NCBI GenBank assembly: GCA_021234155.1
Contig: JAJEKV010000016.1
Coordinates: 1 to 64,000 of the forward strand
Length of the DNA stretch: 64,000 bases
Reading direction: 5' to 3'
Source: Isoetes taiwanensis
Taxonomy: Eukaryota > Streptophyta > Lycopodiopsida > Isoetales > Isoetaceae
Shown: positions 22,745-34,027 of the stretch, in pieces
Numbering within the stretch: the first letter of the stretch is position 1
Layout of the letters: each line of letters starts with the position of its first letter
Position numbers and translations under genes: made by a program
The notes under the pieces: generated by a model
Database searches by the model: none
The model's input: the letters and a program-made list of their open reading frames with translations, nothing else
What the model was told of the DNA's origin: nothing

Positions 22745-25700
22745 CTCCCCCCCACCAAACGACACTCAGGGACCAGAAAAGGGGGACGAGTTTCTGGAGG
22801 TGGAAACCCAGCAACATGAAAGTCATCCTGGCGTGTATGAGGGTGGTTGCCAGAGTGATAATTTGCAATAAGATCTTGTCGTGCTTGGAGAGCTTCAGGA
22901 GTGTGGAGACCGATTGCGTTATGAGCGTCAATGAGAAACCCAGAGTGCACCATTTCTTCAAGTGCACGGTGTGCTTCAGCAGGTACAAACTGGCATTCCA
23001 TGAGAAGGCAGGTCTGGAGGCCGAAGGTACTGACGCTTGCATTCGGGTTGCAATAATAGATAGGACGCTGTCTGTTAAGAGAACTCAGCAGAAAGCACTT
23101 TAAGGCAGCACAAAAACCTGCTTGGCGGTGAACAGATGGATCCAGTGAAGTGGCAGCATGTTCCAGAAAGAGATCAAGGCCAGAGACAGCATGTGTGGGT
23201 GTCTCCCAACCTCGTGCATTAGGGATGTAGATCCGATTTTCAGTATGGTCCAAGGTAGCGCCATTCTCCCAATTAGAGCGGCGAACAAAACATGGATCCC
23301 AGCGGAAATCCGTAGAGATCTGAGGAGGAGTCCACCCAGCGTGGCCTTCCAGGACCTTAGTCCAAAAGGGAAGATGCCAATCCGAGGTGAGATACCTGGG
23401 GCATGCAGGTGCACCTAATGAAGCATACGAAGATTGAACCATGCCCGTGGGCGTGGGCTGCTTGGCCTGCTCCCTGAATTCACGAACAAGGTCTGCATCA
23501 AGAGCACGGCACCACTGTTCCCAATCTGAATCTGAGAGCATGGTATAGACTGGAGGATTAACCCAACCCGTGGGTATAGTCTTGGTGTCCAGAAGGGCAC
23601 ACAGGGAGTTGTAGCCACCCAGGTCCTGCATATAAATTTGTGCAAACGGAAGATCCTCAGGATGGGCTAAATTCTTCCGCACCTGTTCCAGCATCTCAGC
23701 TTGCCATATAGGTAGGTGATGAGCAAGCGCCGGCATGTACTCAGTGCATAGAGTGTTGGACCGAGCAGGATCCTGTAAATACGGATTGTTTTCTAATAAC
23801 AACCAGTGGGCATGAGGGTTGCCTTGAAAAATTCGATGTGCCTCATCTCTGAATTTATCTTGTGTATCAGCCAGATAAAAATCATGAAAATTATAAGCCA
23901 TAGACTGAACAACACGGAAGATGACCAAATCAAAATCCTCACAGTGGATTTGATCAAAAACCAAGAGGGCACAGAGTAAGCCTTTGTCTTCAATGGAAAG
24001 GTCCGGCCAGATCCGGAGAAAATCCGCGCTGCCCAGGGGCTGCGCATTAATCTTGCCGTTTGCCGCGTACCACTTGAGAAGAAAAAAATGGCGTCGGGCA
24101 ACCACATAATCCAGATAACTGGAAGGGGTACAGAAGTCCGTAAGAATGCGGAGAGCAATATCAATATATACCTCATGTTGATTCTGGGCTTCTTCCGCAA
24201 CAGCTTGTTGGAGTTGATGCTCTAAGTCTCTGATCTGATGATCTTTGTCAGCAAGAAGCCGGGACTGATCACGGAACTTCCGGTGAGAGAGTGTGGCCTG
24301 GGAAGATGAAGGCACTTGAGTGGAGTTGTGAAGCCGAAGAGTGGCAATTTTTGCGTCATCAATTATCTTCTGCTTCTGAGCTTCCATGAGTTGAGCCTGA
24401 AGAGGCGTGAGCTGACTGTGCAGCGTGGAACGAGAGAAGAGATGCGCACATTGCGCTCAGCAAGTTCTTGGACCTGGTTGGTGTAATTTTGAGAGAGCTC
24501 CATGTACATGGTTTGGAGATCTGCAAGAGCGTGATCCTTGTCGGCAAGGAGTTTATCCTTATCCTTGTTGGTAGCCAACAATTCCTGAATAGTGGACTGC
24601 AACTGAGCCTGTTGATCATCAAGCAGGCTAGTCTGGTCTTGTTCAGCTTTTAGAGATTCACGGGCCTGTAAAAGAGCCTCGTGCTTCTGTTGAAGCTTAT
24701 CTTCAAGGGATTGAACTTCCGTGGTGGCAGCTTGGAGATCCCTGTGAACTGCTTCCCTGGCCTCCATGTAAGCTTGCATGACATTCATGAAGGTTTCTTG
24801 CGAGTCCTGAAGCTTAATGACAGCTGCTTGTACATCCTGCTGATATTGATACAGGGCCTGTCGAGAAGGTGGAAGTGCGGGGCCCTGTTGGCGATTAGAC
24901 TGTGACGTCTGAGAAACATGATGAGAATTTGAGTGCGTGGATTCCGTGGAGGAAGAGGAGATAGAGATAGATTTTTCTTGAGAAGGACGAGGGCGTGAAT
25001 TTTCAGTCTGGTGGTTAACAGGAATAGGATTTGAAGGTTGTCGGGTGGATGCATGAGAAGCAGTTGTTTGATGTGTTTGAGAACCGGGACTGGGGATAGG
25101 GACACAATGACGGATGATGGCCTGTAGATGACCACCTATGGTAGATTCATGGCCCGAAGAAGGGGATGCATGGATGCGATCAATTTCATGAAGGAGACGG
25201 AGGAACAAAATCTGAGGCCAATCAATAGAATGAGGGGAGTGGATGGCCATAATGACAATGTTGAAAAACTGTTTATTGATGTGAGTATTCTTGATGGAAT
25301 ACCCATAGAACTTGCGAAATAGAAATTTAACAAAAGTATCATGAGACTTGGCAATGTTTGTGAGTCTGTGAGTGTTGGCCTGATAAGGAGTTTGGCCATA
25401 TTTAGAGACATCCTGTTCCTGTAAAACAGCCCAAGATAAAGCAGGCCTGTGAAGAGGAACTTGGAGTACCTGAGAAAGCAGAACCGGGGTAAGCAAAATT
25501 GTGGTCTGATCGACCCTAGTGGCGTATCCGTCAGTGGTGTTGATCATGTGAGCGACAAACTGCCAGAGTTGAGTCGGATTTGGGGCAGGGAGTTCATGCC
25601 TAGAGAATTCATACAGCCCGTGTCGTTCTGCAACAGTGCGACTTGGACCTTCCAGAGCATCGCGAAAGGTGGGAGTGGAAAAACTAACAGACTCAAAAAG

Positions 25701-25757
25701 AGCCGGATCCCGTGGAGCAGTATCTTGAAGAGTGGGGAATTTTGGTGAAACAGCCAT
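22570..25757 (-). pseudogene. Long extra gypsy ORF 3' of pol (about 1060 codons, one frameshift)
   Basis: Two overlapping open frames (26168-24363 and 24387-22570) join by a single frameshift near 24440. I place the start at the ATG at 25755-25757 (MAVSPKF), because the upstream part of the frame reads like untranslated sequence. The N-terminal ~200 residues (a FSRHELP...WQFVAHMI...LLSQVLQVP stretch) loosely resemble the plant-transposon-protein domain seen in Tat-type extra frames. Next come a Ser/Gln/His-rich linker, a coiled coil of roughly 150 residues rich in Gln, Glu, Leu and Lys, and a ~500-residue globular part rich in Trp and aromatics. The last residues are basic (TKKRPRTDK). No signal peptide or membrane segment, so it is not a typical envelope. 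It crosses the polypurine tract and ends inside the LTR. Function unknown. Confidence 0.7.
22745..22756 (-). other. Polypurine tract
   Basis: On minus the sequence reads ggtgggggggag immediately before TGTTAG. This is the expected plus-strand primer site and fixes the LTR boundary. It also lies inside the extra open frame, encoding Gly-Gly-Ser. Confidence 0.8.
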
Positions 25758-26292
25758 GGCAAGAGACGAAGGAAGGAAGCGCAAGAGCGGATGGAAAGAA
25801 GCCGGAGGGCGGAAAGCGGAAGACGAAAACGAAGGAAGGCGAAAAGGTTTTAGGGCACACAAAGTGTGGCGAAGGGGCATGATGAGAATGAAACAGGAAC
25901 CGTTGATGGTGCCAGGTGGCAACAGATCAGAAAAAGATGCGTGAGGGGCAAAATTTCGGCTAAGTCCCCAAAGGCAGATGAACGGTGGAGATACGTCGTG
26001 AAGGAACGGTAGGATTTGATAGTTGGGCGAAGGTACAAATAATAATGACTGACGGGCGTAAAAGGAAGGGATGGCAATTAATGCCGGCAACTCGAAGTGG
26101 GATATCATAAAGGAGAATGTGTCAGACAGGACCATGGCTAGATATGCGGCGGGAGAAAAATTTTGCATTTAGAAAGAGCCTTGCATTGCAACCACGTTAG
26201 CAAGTTTGGGATTGGTTCACGTCAGCTGAGCTCCAAGCGGTTGGGCTATATAAGATGAGCAGTGGTCGAAGCTGAGACAACAGTTCGCGAGC

Positions 26293-26532
26293 ATGGATGA
26301 TGAATGTACTATGCCGACTAGTTGCCAAGAATGGATTACTTGCAAGATGAACGCGATGGACCTCTGGAAATGTCGCAACCGCGGCATCCGTATGGACGGC
26401 TGGTGTGGCGCAATGGTGGAGCACCCTGACCCCAAGACCACTCCCATCGAGATGGTGATTCATCTGCGCTGGGAGCCTGAGCACTGCCGCTACCTTGTGC
26501 TCCGCATCACCTCTGCTCCAAACCCGGAGTAG
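26293..26532 (+). CDS. 79-codon Cys-rich frame antisense to the retrotransposon
   Basis: This plus-strand frame lies in the gap between pol and the 3' frame, opposite in direction to both. A TATA-like ctatataag lies about 45 bases upstream (26247-26255) and A+T-rich sequence with aataaat-like words follows at about 26620-26640. The product has seven Cys and several Trp (MDDECTMPTSC at the start, WEPEHCRYLVL near the end). I recognise no family. Antisense frames 3' of pol are known in some plant gypsy elements (Grande), but no homology can be claimed. It could be chance. Confidence 0.35.
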   Translation: MDDECTMPTSCQEWITCKMNAMDLWKCRNRGIRMDGWCGAMVEHPDPKTTPIEMVIHLRWEPEHCRYLVLRITSAPNPE

Positions 26533-26640
26533 GGGTTCCTTTAAGTTAGGATTTCGTAAATAGGGCTCTGCCCATAGCGGATGTATATGGGCAATGCCCA
26601 CCTTTTTTTTTTCGCCACTAATATAATATAAATATGCCTC

Positions 26641-29494
26641 TTAGTCACTATCTGTGGAGTCGGAATTCTGTTGTTGATCATGTGTATGAACACTTGTATC
26701 TTCTGTATGAAATTGTTTTAGGCGAAAACCATTAACCAATGTAGGTAATGGAGTGCCATCTAACTCGGCCAGCTTGAAAACACTTGGTTGAACAACTTGA
26801 ATAATTTGATATGGACCAAGCCACCTGAATTTTAACTTGCCCAGAAAATTTTTGTAACGAGAATCATAAAGTAAAACCAAGTCACCTTCTTGGAATGTTT
26901 TTGTCTTAAGATGTTTGTCATGCAATGATTTCTGCAACTGTTGGCCATGAAGAACCCGAATATAAGCATCTCTCCTAAGTTTATCCAACTGTTCAAGTTG
27001 ATAAACCCTTTCTTTAAGAGCAGCAGGTGGATTATGTGATGTAGCAAGTTGGAAACGAAGAGTCGGAAGAATATATTCGGAAGAATATATTCAAAGGGCA
27101 TAAGAGCTTCTTGACCATCAACCAATTTGAAAGGAGTGTGGCCAGTAGCAATTTTGAAACTGGTGTTGTAAGCCCAAAGAACAGTAGGCAACTTGTCTTG
27201 CCAATCCGTGCGAGAAGCATCACAAATTTTCTTTAGAATAGTGATGAGAGTTTTACCATTCCCTTGAGGATAGTAAGGGGTACTCTTCCTGTGCTGGATA
27301 TGAAGATAATCCGTCAGCTCCTTAATAGTATGATTGACAAAATGGACGCCACGATCACTAACAAGTTCCGTGGGACAACCAAAACGCGTAATGATGTGTG
27401 TGTACAGAACCTTAGCCGTGCTGGCTGCAGTGTTGTCCGGAAGTGCACAAGCTTCTGCCCATTTTGTAGCATAATCAGTGATGACCAGAATGTAATGGGC
27501 ACGGGTGTACCGCGCAGGTGGATCCATGGGCCCCACAAAGTCCATTCCCCATTTGCTGAAGGGAAGTGGCGTGGCGACCGGTGTCAATAGAAGAGCGTCA
27601 CGGGCCGTGGGCCTTCCCACACGCTGACAAACATCACACGTGCGAGCATGAGCGTGGGCATCCTTGAAGAGCGTGGGCCAGAAGTACCCTGCCAGAAGAA
27701 TTTTGCGTGCCATGGTGTCTCCACTGAAATGACCACCACTAAGCCCGTCATGGGCTTGTCGAACGATATCGGGCACCTCATGAGAAAGGACACAACGACG
27801 GAGGACCATGTCTCTGCCGCGTTTGTACAGATGTCCTGCAACCATGGTGTAGTCACGGACTTCACGGAGAAACTGACGGCGGCGTGAGCGAAGCTTTTCT
27901 GGAGAGAGCGTGGGATCTTCGGTGGGAAGAGCACCAGTGAGAAGATACTGCTGAAAGTTGTGGAACCAATGGGGCGTGGCTGTGACAAGGAACAGTTGAG
28001 CGTCTGGAAAGGCGTCAGAAACACCCGTGGAGGTATCATCTGTGTGGATGCATGAAAGGTAATCAGGCACCACATGAGACTTGCTTGCCTTATGAACGAT
28101 TTCGAAGGGAGCGAATTCTTGCAGAAGAAGGACCGAACGAGCAATTCTACCCGTGGGTGTGGCTTTGTTGATTAAGTAAAGAAGAGCTTGATGATCGACA
28201 AAGAACTTGATCTTGCTTCCCAACAAATAATGACGGAAACGTTGAACACAGAAAACTAAGCCCAATGCTTCCCGTTCCGTGGCAGAGTAGTTGCGCTCAG
28301 CAGGATTGAGTTTCCTGCTGGCATATCGAATCGGTTTATCCGTTTGCTCATCATAGGCCTGAGAAAGAACAGCACCAATGGCAAAAGCAGAGACATCAAC
28401 ATGAACGTGAAAAGGCTTGTCCCATTGAGGAGGAACAAGTACCGGTGCCTGAGTAAGTAACAGCTTCAACTTCTGGAAAGCAGCTTCCGCCTGGGGATTC
28501 CAAGCCCAAGTGGATTCTTTATGAATGGGATCAGCTATAGCCGCAAGTCCAGGAATGAAGGTGGAATAGTAATTAACCTTACCCAGGAAAGAACATGTCT
28601 CTTTGATATTAGATGGGGCTTGAGCCTTCAATACACAACTGATTTTAGCAGGATCCGTGGTGATCCCGTCTTTACTAACCACATGACCCAAAAGAACACC
28701 TGAGGTGACACAGAAAGTACACTGACGCCAGATTCATCACATTTTTGAAAGACTAGCTCTAACTTCTCCAAATGATCATCCATGGAGCTGTAGGCTGAAA
28801 AGTCATCTTGAAAGATCTGAAGAAAAATTTGATCCTTCATATAGTCATGAAAGACAGAGAGCATGATGCGCTGAAATGTGGAAGGAGAATTGGATAAACC
28901 AAAAGGTACCACCTTGTAGGCAAAAGTGCCCCACGGGGTGGTGAAGGTAGTTTTGAGTTGATCTTCTTGCTTGATAGAGATTTGATTGTACCCTGAAAAG
29001 CCATCCATAAAAGAGTACATCTCATGATCAGCAACCTCTTCAAGAACCTGGTCAGTGAAGGGAAGCGGGAAGTGATCACGCTCCGTGCCCTAGTTGAGTT
29101 TCCGGTAGTCCACACAAACGGGGATCTTACCATTGTGCTTGAGAGCAATGACGATGGGGCTCACCCATTCAGAGTGTTTGACCTCATAAATCAAGCCAGC
29201 AGCTAAGAGTTTGTCAATTTCGGCCTTGACGCGGTCACGGTAATTTGGGTTGAGCCTGTACTGTCGTTGCTAGATGGGGTGTGCATCAGGTTTGGTAGGA
29301 ATGGTGAGTTCCCCCAATTCTTTTTTGATACCTCGAAGGTCTTTGTAGCTCCAAGCAAAAATATGTTTGAATTTTTTGAACAGCGTCACAGCGCGTGCTT
29401 TATATTTTGGTGGAAGATTGGCAGCTAGGCGGACGGGTTGATTATTTCCAATGTCCACAATGTCGACCTCTGGAGTTTGAATATATGGAACCAC
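26641..29494 (-). pseudogene. Gypsy RT-RNase H-integrase (pol), broken
   Basis: RT starts near 29494 (DIVDIGNNQPVRLA) and includes SFMDGFSGYNQI and the FQDD active-site box. RNase H has DVSAFAIGAVLSQ and the YSATEREALGLVF block. Integrase has an HHCC finger (HDGLSGGHF...CDVCQ), GMDFVGP and VSDRGVHF, then a GPY/F-like WLGPYQI tail at 26641-26988. Lesions: stop codons at about 29270 and 29090, a frameshift near 28710, and a 14-bp tandem duplication (27064-27091) that shifts the end of integrase. After PQGNG about six residues including the catalytic Glu are missing. Confidence 0.9.
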
Positions 29495-29503
29495 CTCTGT
29501 GTC

Positions 29504-30748
29504 CTAAACATGATGAGCAGGAGGTTGGAGCATAACTGGAGGTGCAGCATTTTGAGTGGTGAAGAAAAGGGGCTGTTGAGTGTCATCTAGTAATGGTTGC
29601 TTCATGACGACATGAACATCCACTGTAGCAGGAGGGAGGTCAGTGTCCGAAAAGTGGTCAAGACGTTGAATGCGATTGCAGGAAGCCAGGTAAGGGTCCA
29701 GGAGAGCGGCCACAGCCTGGTCCTGATCCAGCGTCATCTCACCCCAAGGATCAGCATACTCCGGGTAGGATGAGAGAGGCAGACTCGCAGGTGGAGCCTG
29801 AACATGATAGATATTCTGTGCTTCTTCGGAATCAGTCTCGGAGATGGAAGGTTCGGCATTCTCAACAGAGATCAATTTGCCAGTTTCCAAATCCATAGTT
29901 GCATTGAGATGGCCATCTGTAATGACGAGTTGGTCTGTGGCCCAGTAATGAATATTTTTAGCCTGGCGGAGAAAAGGTCTGCCTACCAGCATTTCATAAT
30001 CACCTGGATCTTCTCCAGCTTTCCAAACCCCAAATTCCAAGGGGAATTTGAGATCACCAATGCTGATATGGAGGAGAGGAGTGACGCCTTGTGGGCGCGT
30101 GATATGGCCATTGGCCAACTTGATATCATAGGGGGCCCGGTACATTTGTTTGATCCCCAATTGCTTCCTGAGCTTATCAGTAATAAGATTGACTGCACTA
30201 CCTCCATCAATTTGAACATGATTGATGTGCTGATTGCCCACCGTGGCATGCACCGTGGGTGTGGATGTCGCGACAACGCCAACCAGAACAATGGGAAGAG
30301 GCAACTGATCTTTAAGAGCTGGACAGAGTTTCAAAATGGTGGCCAGGCTCAAAGGAATCTTGATCTTGGCAAGTTCTTCTTGAAGTTCCAAGGGAACATG
30401 AGAAAATGGATCAGCAGGATCCATAGGAGCTGGAGACTGAGGTAAAGAAGTTGAAACCTCTTTGAGAAGTTCCTCCTCGGCAGCAATATTAGGATACGGC
30501 TGAGAGCGTGTGCTTGTAGATGACGATGGTGCCTCCTGACGCTGTTGAGCTCGAGTTGTGGCATGAACATTTGCTAGTGTGCGACCTTCCGCAGCCTGCA
30601 TGAGTTTGAGAATACTCTGTCGCACTTTTGGCATGACGTGAGGCATGAGTTTATCAAGATCTGGCGCAAAATGAACTTTTTTATCTTCTTCATGAGGGAC
30701 CATCTCGACAGCAAAAGCAGGTTGTATGTCGTGAGGGATAATGGTCAA
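29504..30748 (-). pseudogene. Gypsy gag-pol segment with aspartic protease
   Basis: A 414-codon frame. The protease core reads VQIDGGSAVNLITDKL, a DGG variant of the retroviral DTG/DSG active site found in several plant gypsy lineages, followed by the flap-like LANGHITRPQG region and the GRPFL motif. Upstream is a Pro/Ser-rich gag-like part. A stop at 29504 separates it from RT, and no start consistent with the upstream gag frame is kept, so it is a decayed gag-pol fragment. Confidence 0.8.
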
Positions 30749-30914
30749 GGGGCGTGAAGCCCTGGCCTGACGTGAGACCAGACCAACCCAATTGGACTGC
30801 TGTACTGGAGGATTGAGTGCCTGGTAGATTTCCTCTTGAGCTTGTTGATCCAGAGGATTCGAGGGGGATGCAGCTTGCTGAGGCTCTGTTGTTAAGGTGG
30901 CCGTGGGGGCTTTC

Positions 30915-31213
30915 TCAAAACAGGACGAGGTCCTTGTTTACCATTGGCAACCCATGAGGTCCAGAGAAAGTAGCATCTGGTGGGGAAGGACCATTAGAGC
31001 CCTCCTCATTAGGCTTGAGATCAGTAGTTTGGTAAACAGGAAGAGCGTGCTGAAACGATGGAGAAGTCTGAAATTCGTGAACATAGGGAGGGCCAAAGGA
31101 CACTTGAGGGTAGCCCATCCCGGCAGGAGGTGAAAAAGCTTGTGACGGCATAGGGGTATGTCCTGAAGGTATATGAATATAGGTGCTTTCAGGAGTCTGG
31201 AAATAGTGAGGCA
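30915..31213 (-). pseudogene. Gypsy gag, second piece (after Helitron H4)
   Basis: A Pro/Ser/His-rich frame beginning PHYFQTPESTYIHIP. Joined across H4 to the piece at 33009-33258 the reading frame is continuous, which shows the two are one interrupted gene. It stops at about 30915, upstream of the protease frame. Confidence 0.7.
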
Positions 31214-33008
31214 CTAGTAATGGTACCCAGCCTTGCTGGGCATAAATTAGGAACCTTTAATTTCTTTCTTTTTTTTATTCTCCCTTTTTTTTCTAACCCC
31301 CTTCTCCCTCCCTTTGCCTTCCCTTTCCCCTTCCCCTTTTTTTCTTTCTCTTTTTCTTATCAGCTTTTTCCCTTCCTTTTTATCTTTCCCCGCTCTTCCC
31401 ATTTTTCCACTACTCTCTTTCCCTTTCCTTTTCCCCTTCCTCTTCCTTTTCCTTTTCCTTTTTTCTTTCCCCGTTTCTCATGCATTTTTTTCTTTTCTTT
31501 TTGCTTACCTTTTCATGTGCCCTTTTCTTCCTTTCCCCACCCTCTTCCTCTTGATCACGTGCCCTTTTCCCCATCTCTTTTCCCATCTCTCTCTTCTCTT
31601 TTCCTCATGCTCTTTTTTGCTTTCCCTTCTCCTTTTTCCGCCTTCCCTTTTCCTTTCAACTTTCCATGGGGTTCCCTTTTCATACTTTAAACCCTTTTGA
31701 TACAAAGGATGATGTTCCCTTTCCCTTTTTCCTTTCTCTTTCCCCTTCCTTTACATTTTTCCCTTTCCAAATTCCTTTCGCTTTTCATATGCCTCTTTCC
31801 CATTCCCTTTTCTCAACCTTTTTATGTGTACCCTTTTTCCTTCTTTCCCCATCCTCTCCCCCTTTTTCCCCTTTCCACTTTCTCCTTTCTTGTTTCTTTT
31901 TTTCTTTTCCCTTTCCCATACTCTTTTTCCCTTTCTTTTTTTTCTATTTCCTCACCCTTTCCCTCTTCCCTTTTTTTTCTCGCGGCCCTTTTCTCCTTCA
32001 TCTTTTCCTCTTTTTCTATTCCTTGCTCCCTACCCTTTGTCTATTCTACTTTCCCCCACTTTTTCCTCATTTTTCCATCCTTTTCCTCTTCCTTTTTTCT
32101 CGATGCTCTTTTTGCTTTCCTTTTTCTCTTTTCTTCACCTTTTTCTCTTTTCTTTTTTTTCTTGCCCCTTTCTTTTTTTTCCTCCTTCCCCTTGCCTATT
32201 CTAATTTTTTTTTCTATTTTCTTTTATCTTTCCATTTTCCTTTTCTCCTTCTCTTTCCTTTTTTTCCACTTACCTTTTTTTTTATTCCTTTTTCCTTTTC
32301 CCTTTCATCGCTTTTTTTCCTTTTCCTTCCCCTCTTCCTTTTCCCTTTTCCTTGTTCCCTTTCATTTTTCCTTTTCCCTTCCCCTCTTCCTTTTCCAAAA
32401 GGGCCAAATTTTTCCCTTTCATCGCTTTTTTTCCTTTTCCCTTGAGATTCTTCCTTTTCCCTTTTCCCTTTTCCCTTTCATTGTTTTTCCTTTTCCCTTC
32501 CCCTTTTCCTTTTCCCTTTTCCCCTTTTCCCTTTCATCTTTTTTCCTTTTCCCTTCCCCTTTTCCGATAAATTTCCCTTTTCCCTTTCATCGATTTTTCC
32601 TTTTCCGATCCCCTTTTCCTTTTCCCTTTTCCCTTTTCCCTTTTCCCTTTCATCCTTTTCCTTTCCCTTTCCCTTTTCCTTTTCCCTTTTCCCTTTCATC
32701 GCTTTTCCCTTTTCCCTTATCCCTTTCATCGCTTTTTCCTTTTCCCTTCCCCTTTTGTGGCTTCCCCCTTTTCCCTTTTCCCGGCATGCTTTTTCCTTTT
32801 CCCAACCCCTTCCCTTTTCCCTTTCCCTTTCCATTTTCCCTTTTCCTTTTTCCTTTCCTTTTCCCTTTTTCCTTTTCATATTGAAGCCATAGTCAAGATG
32901 AAATTTTAGTTGAAGACAGACACATCATCTCCACCATTGGTCAATCAAATCCTTTATACCTCTTCGATTTAGGGTGCGCGGTCCATTACACAACATTATA
33001 ATATAAGA
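31214..33008 (-). mobile_element. Non-autonomous Helitron H4 with homopyrimidine/purine body
   Basis: On minus it begins TCTTATATTATAATGTTGTG after A and ends with hairpin GCCCAGC-AAG-GCTGGGT, accatta and CTAG (31217-31214) before T. The A/T insertion rule is met exactly, and excision restores the gypsy gag frame. Its interior is the homopurine tract (31260-32880, pyrimidines on plus). The 5' flank of the tract (gatttgattgaccaatggtg, then gatgatgtgt) matches H2. No protein is encoded. Confidence 0.85.
31260..32880 (-). repeat. Homopurine tract of H4 (pyrimidine on plus)
   Basis: About 1.6 kb built from cccttttcc-like words on plus. It keeps the same interruptions as H2 (gatcacgtgccc, catatgcctctttccc). 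Open frames rich in Phe, Leu, Ser and Pro are compositional. Confidence 0.9.
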
Positions 33009-33258
33009 TCCCTTTTGAACAGCGCGGTGATGGGGCGATCGAGGTTGAGAAAATATGATTAATAATGTGGGGAGACCCTGGTCGAGAATGAGCACGAGGA
33101 GTAGGAGGTGCCGACTGATCTCTGGAGCGGACACGACCACCCTCAATGTCATAGGCAGTGTCATACATATCCCAAACAGCCTCGCGTCGTTGATGGCGCT
33201 CCAAACGAGCCGTCGTTTGGCAAAGAAGTTCTTCAGGAGTGAAACCACGAGCCGACAT
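33009..33258 (-). pseudogene. Gypsy gag, first piece
   Basis: Starts MSARGFTPEELLCQTTARL and continues with an Arg/Pro-rich stretch to ...PSPRCSKG, where H4 is inserted. It lies about 240 bp inside the 5' LTR, the usual gag position. No zinc knuckle is seen. Confidence 0.65.
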
Positions 33259-33479
33259 GATGGAAAGAAGGAAAAAGAAAAATCAGACCCGCAAAAGCGG
33301 AAGGGTGTTTGGGATAGTGGTTGGGAACTCCTCGCAAGACCCTGTCTTGTGGAGGACCCGATGTGGATCAAACAGAGAATCAAGGGAGAGTCGTCTCTTG
33401 GGATTTGCAAAAGAAACAAGAAAAAGGAAAAGAAGGGAGAACAAAAGATGACAACGAGAACACAATGATGAGAACAAAA

Positions 33480-33493
33480 CTCTTTGATATCAA
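33480..33493 (-). other. Candidate primer-binding site
   Basis: On minus the bases next to the 5' LTR read TTGATATCAAAGAG. This partly resembles the initiator-Met tRNA primer site TGGTATCAGAGC (about 9-10 matches). The match is imperfect and the LTR edge is uncertain by a few bases. Confidence 0.35.
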
Positions 33494-33930
33494 TGATGAT
33501 ACATGAGCTCTCGCAATAGAGAGAAACTGAATGGAGACAAGACCAAAAACTCATCTAAAAACTCCAATGCTAGCTCTACTCATATATATAGTACAATGGC
33601 CTCTGGCCCAATATAGACACTTTGTCAGATCTCGGTGCGCCTCCTCGGAAGGAGGCCCCGATTTTAGGAATCTTTGGCGGTGCCTCTTGAAATGCCCGAA
33701 ATCACGCCGACGTTGACGCGTTTGACGCCGACCACGCCCGGGCCACTTGTCTTGTTCTCGCCTCTTCTTTGGCGGCGTGGTTTCTAATTATGCTTGGTCT
33801 GTTGCTTGGTCTGCTGCTTGGTCTTCTGTGAGGCTTTTGATGACTGACCTGGACCTGATGTGGCTCCTTGTTCTTGACCTGGTCCTCCGTGTGCATGAAT
33901 AGTCCTGTACCAGGACGTACAGGACTAACA
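33494..33930 (-). repeat. Gypsy 5' LTR
   Basis: It matches 22317-22744 with many substitutions and small indels. Its outer end on minus starts TGTTAGTCCTGTACGTCC. A perfect 10-bp inverted repeat (agtcctgtac/gtacaggact, 33901-33926) lies at the outer edge. Confidence 0.85.
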
Positions 33931-34027
33931 TTGCTTCCTCTTTGTAACCAACTTCTAATTGTGAGCTTTGTATTCATCATCTCATTGCCTTTACCTTTTA
34001 TAAAAGGCTCTGAAAAAGGGAGAATCC

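Larger units (their letters stand above)
22317..33930 (-). mobile_element. Ty3/gypsy LTR retrotransposon, 11.6 kb, degenerate
   Basis: Read on minus: 5' LTR (33930-33494), a gag-like frame cut by Helitron H4, an aspartic protease, RT-RNase H-integrase, a long extra frame, a polypurine tract and the 3' LTR (22744-22317). Protease-RT-RH-IN order defines Ty3/gypsy. No chromodomain is seen, and the DGGS-type protease with an extra 3' frame is reminiscent of the Tat/Athila group (inference). LTRs differ at many positions and pol has stops and frameshifts, so it is an old, dead copy. The flanking PLATZ sequences do not join in register and no target duplication is found. Confidence 0.9.

Noticed and set aside
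22570-25757. Viral envelope interpretation of the gypsy 3' ORF
   Set aside because: It has no signal peptide, transmembrane segment or Cys-rich ectodomain; coiled-coil and basic features suggest an internal protein.
29804-30445. 213-codon plus-strand frame
   Set aside because: It lies fully antisense to the gypsy protease region, where the sense frame has recognisable motifs.
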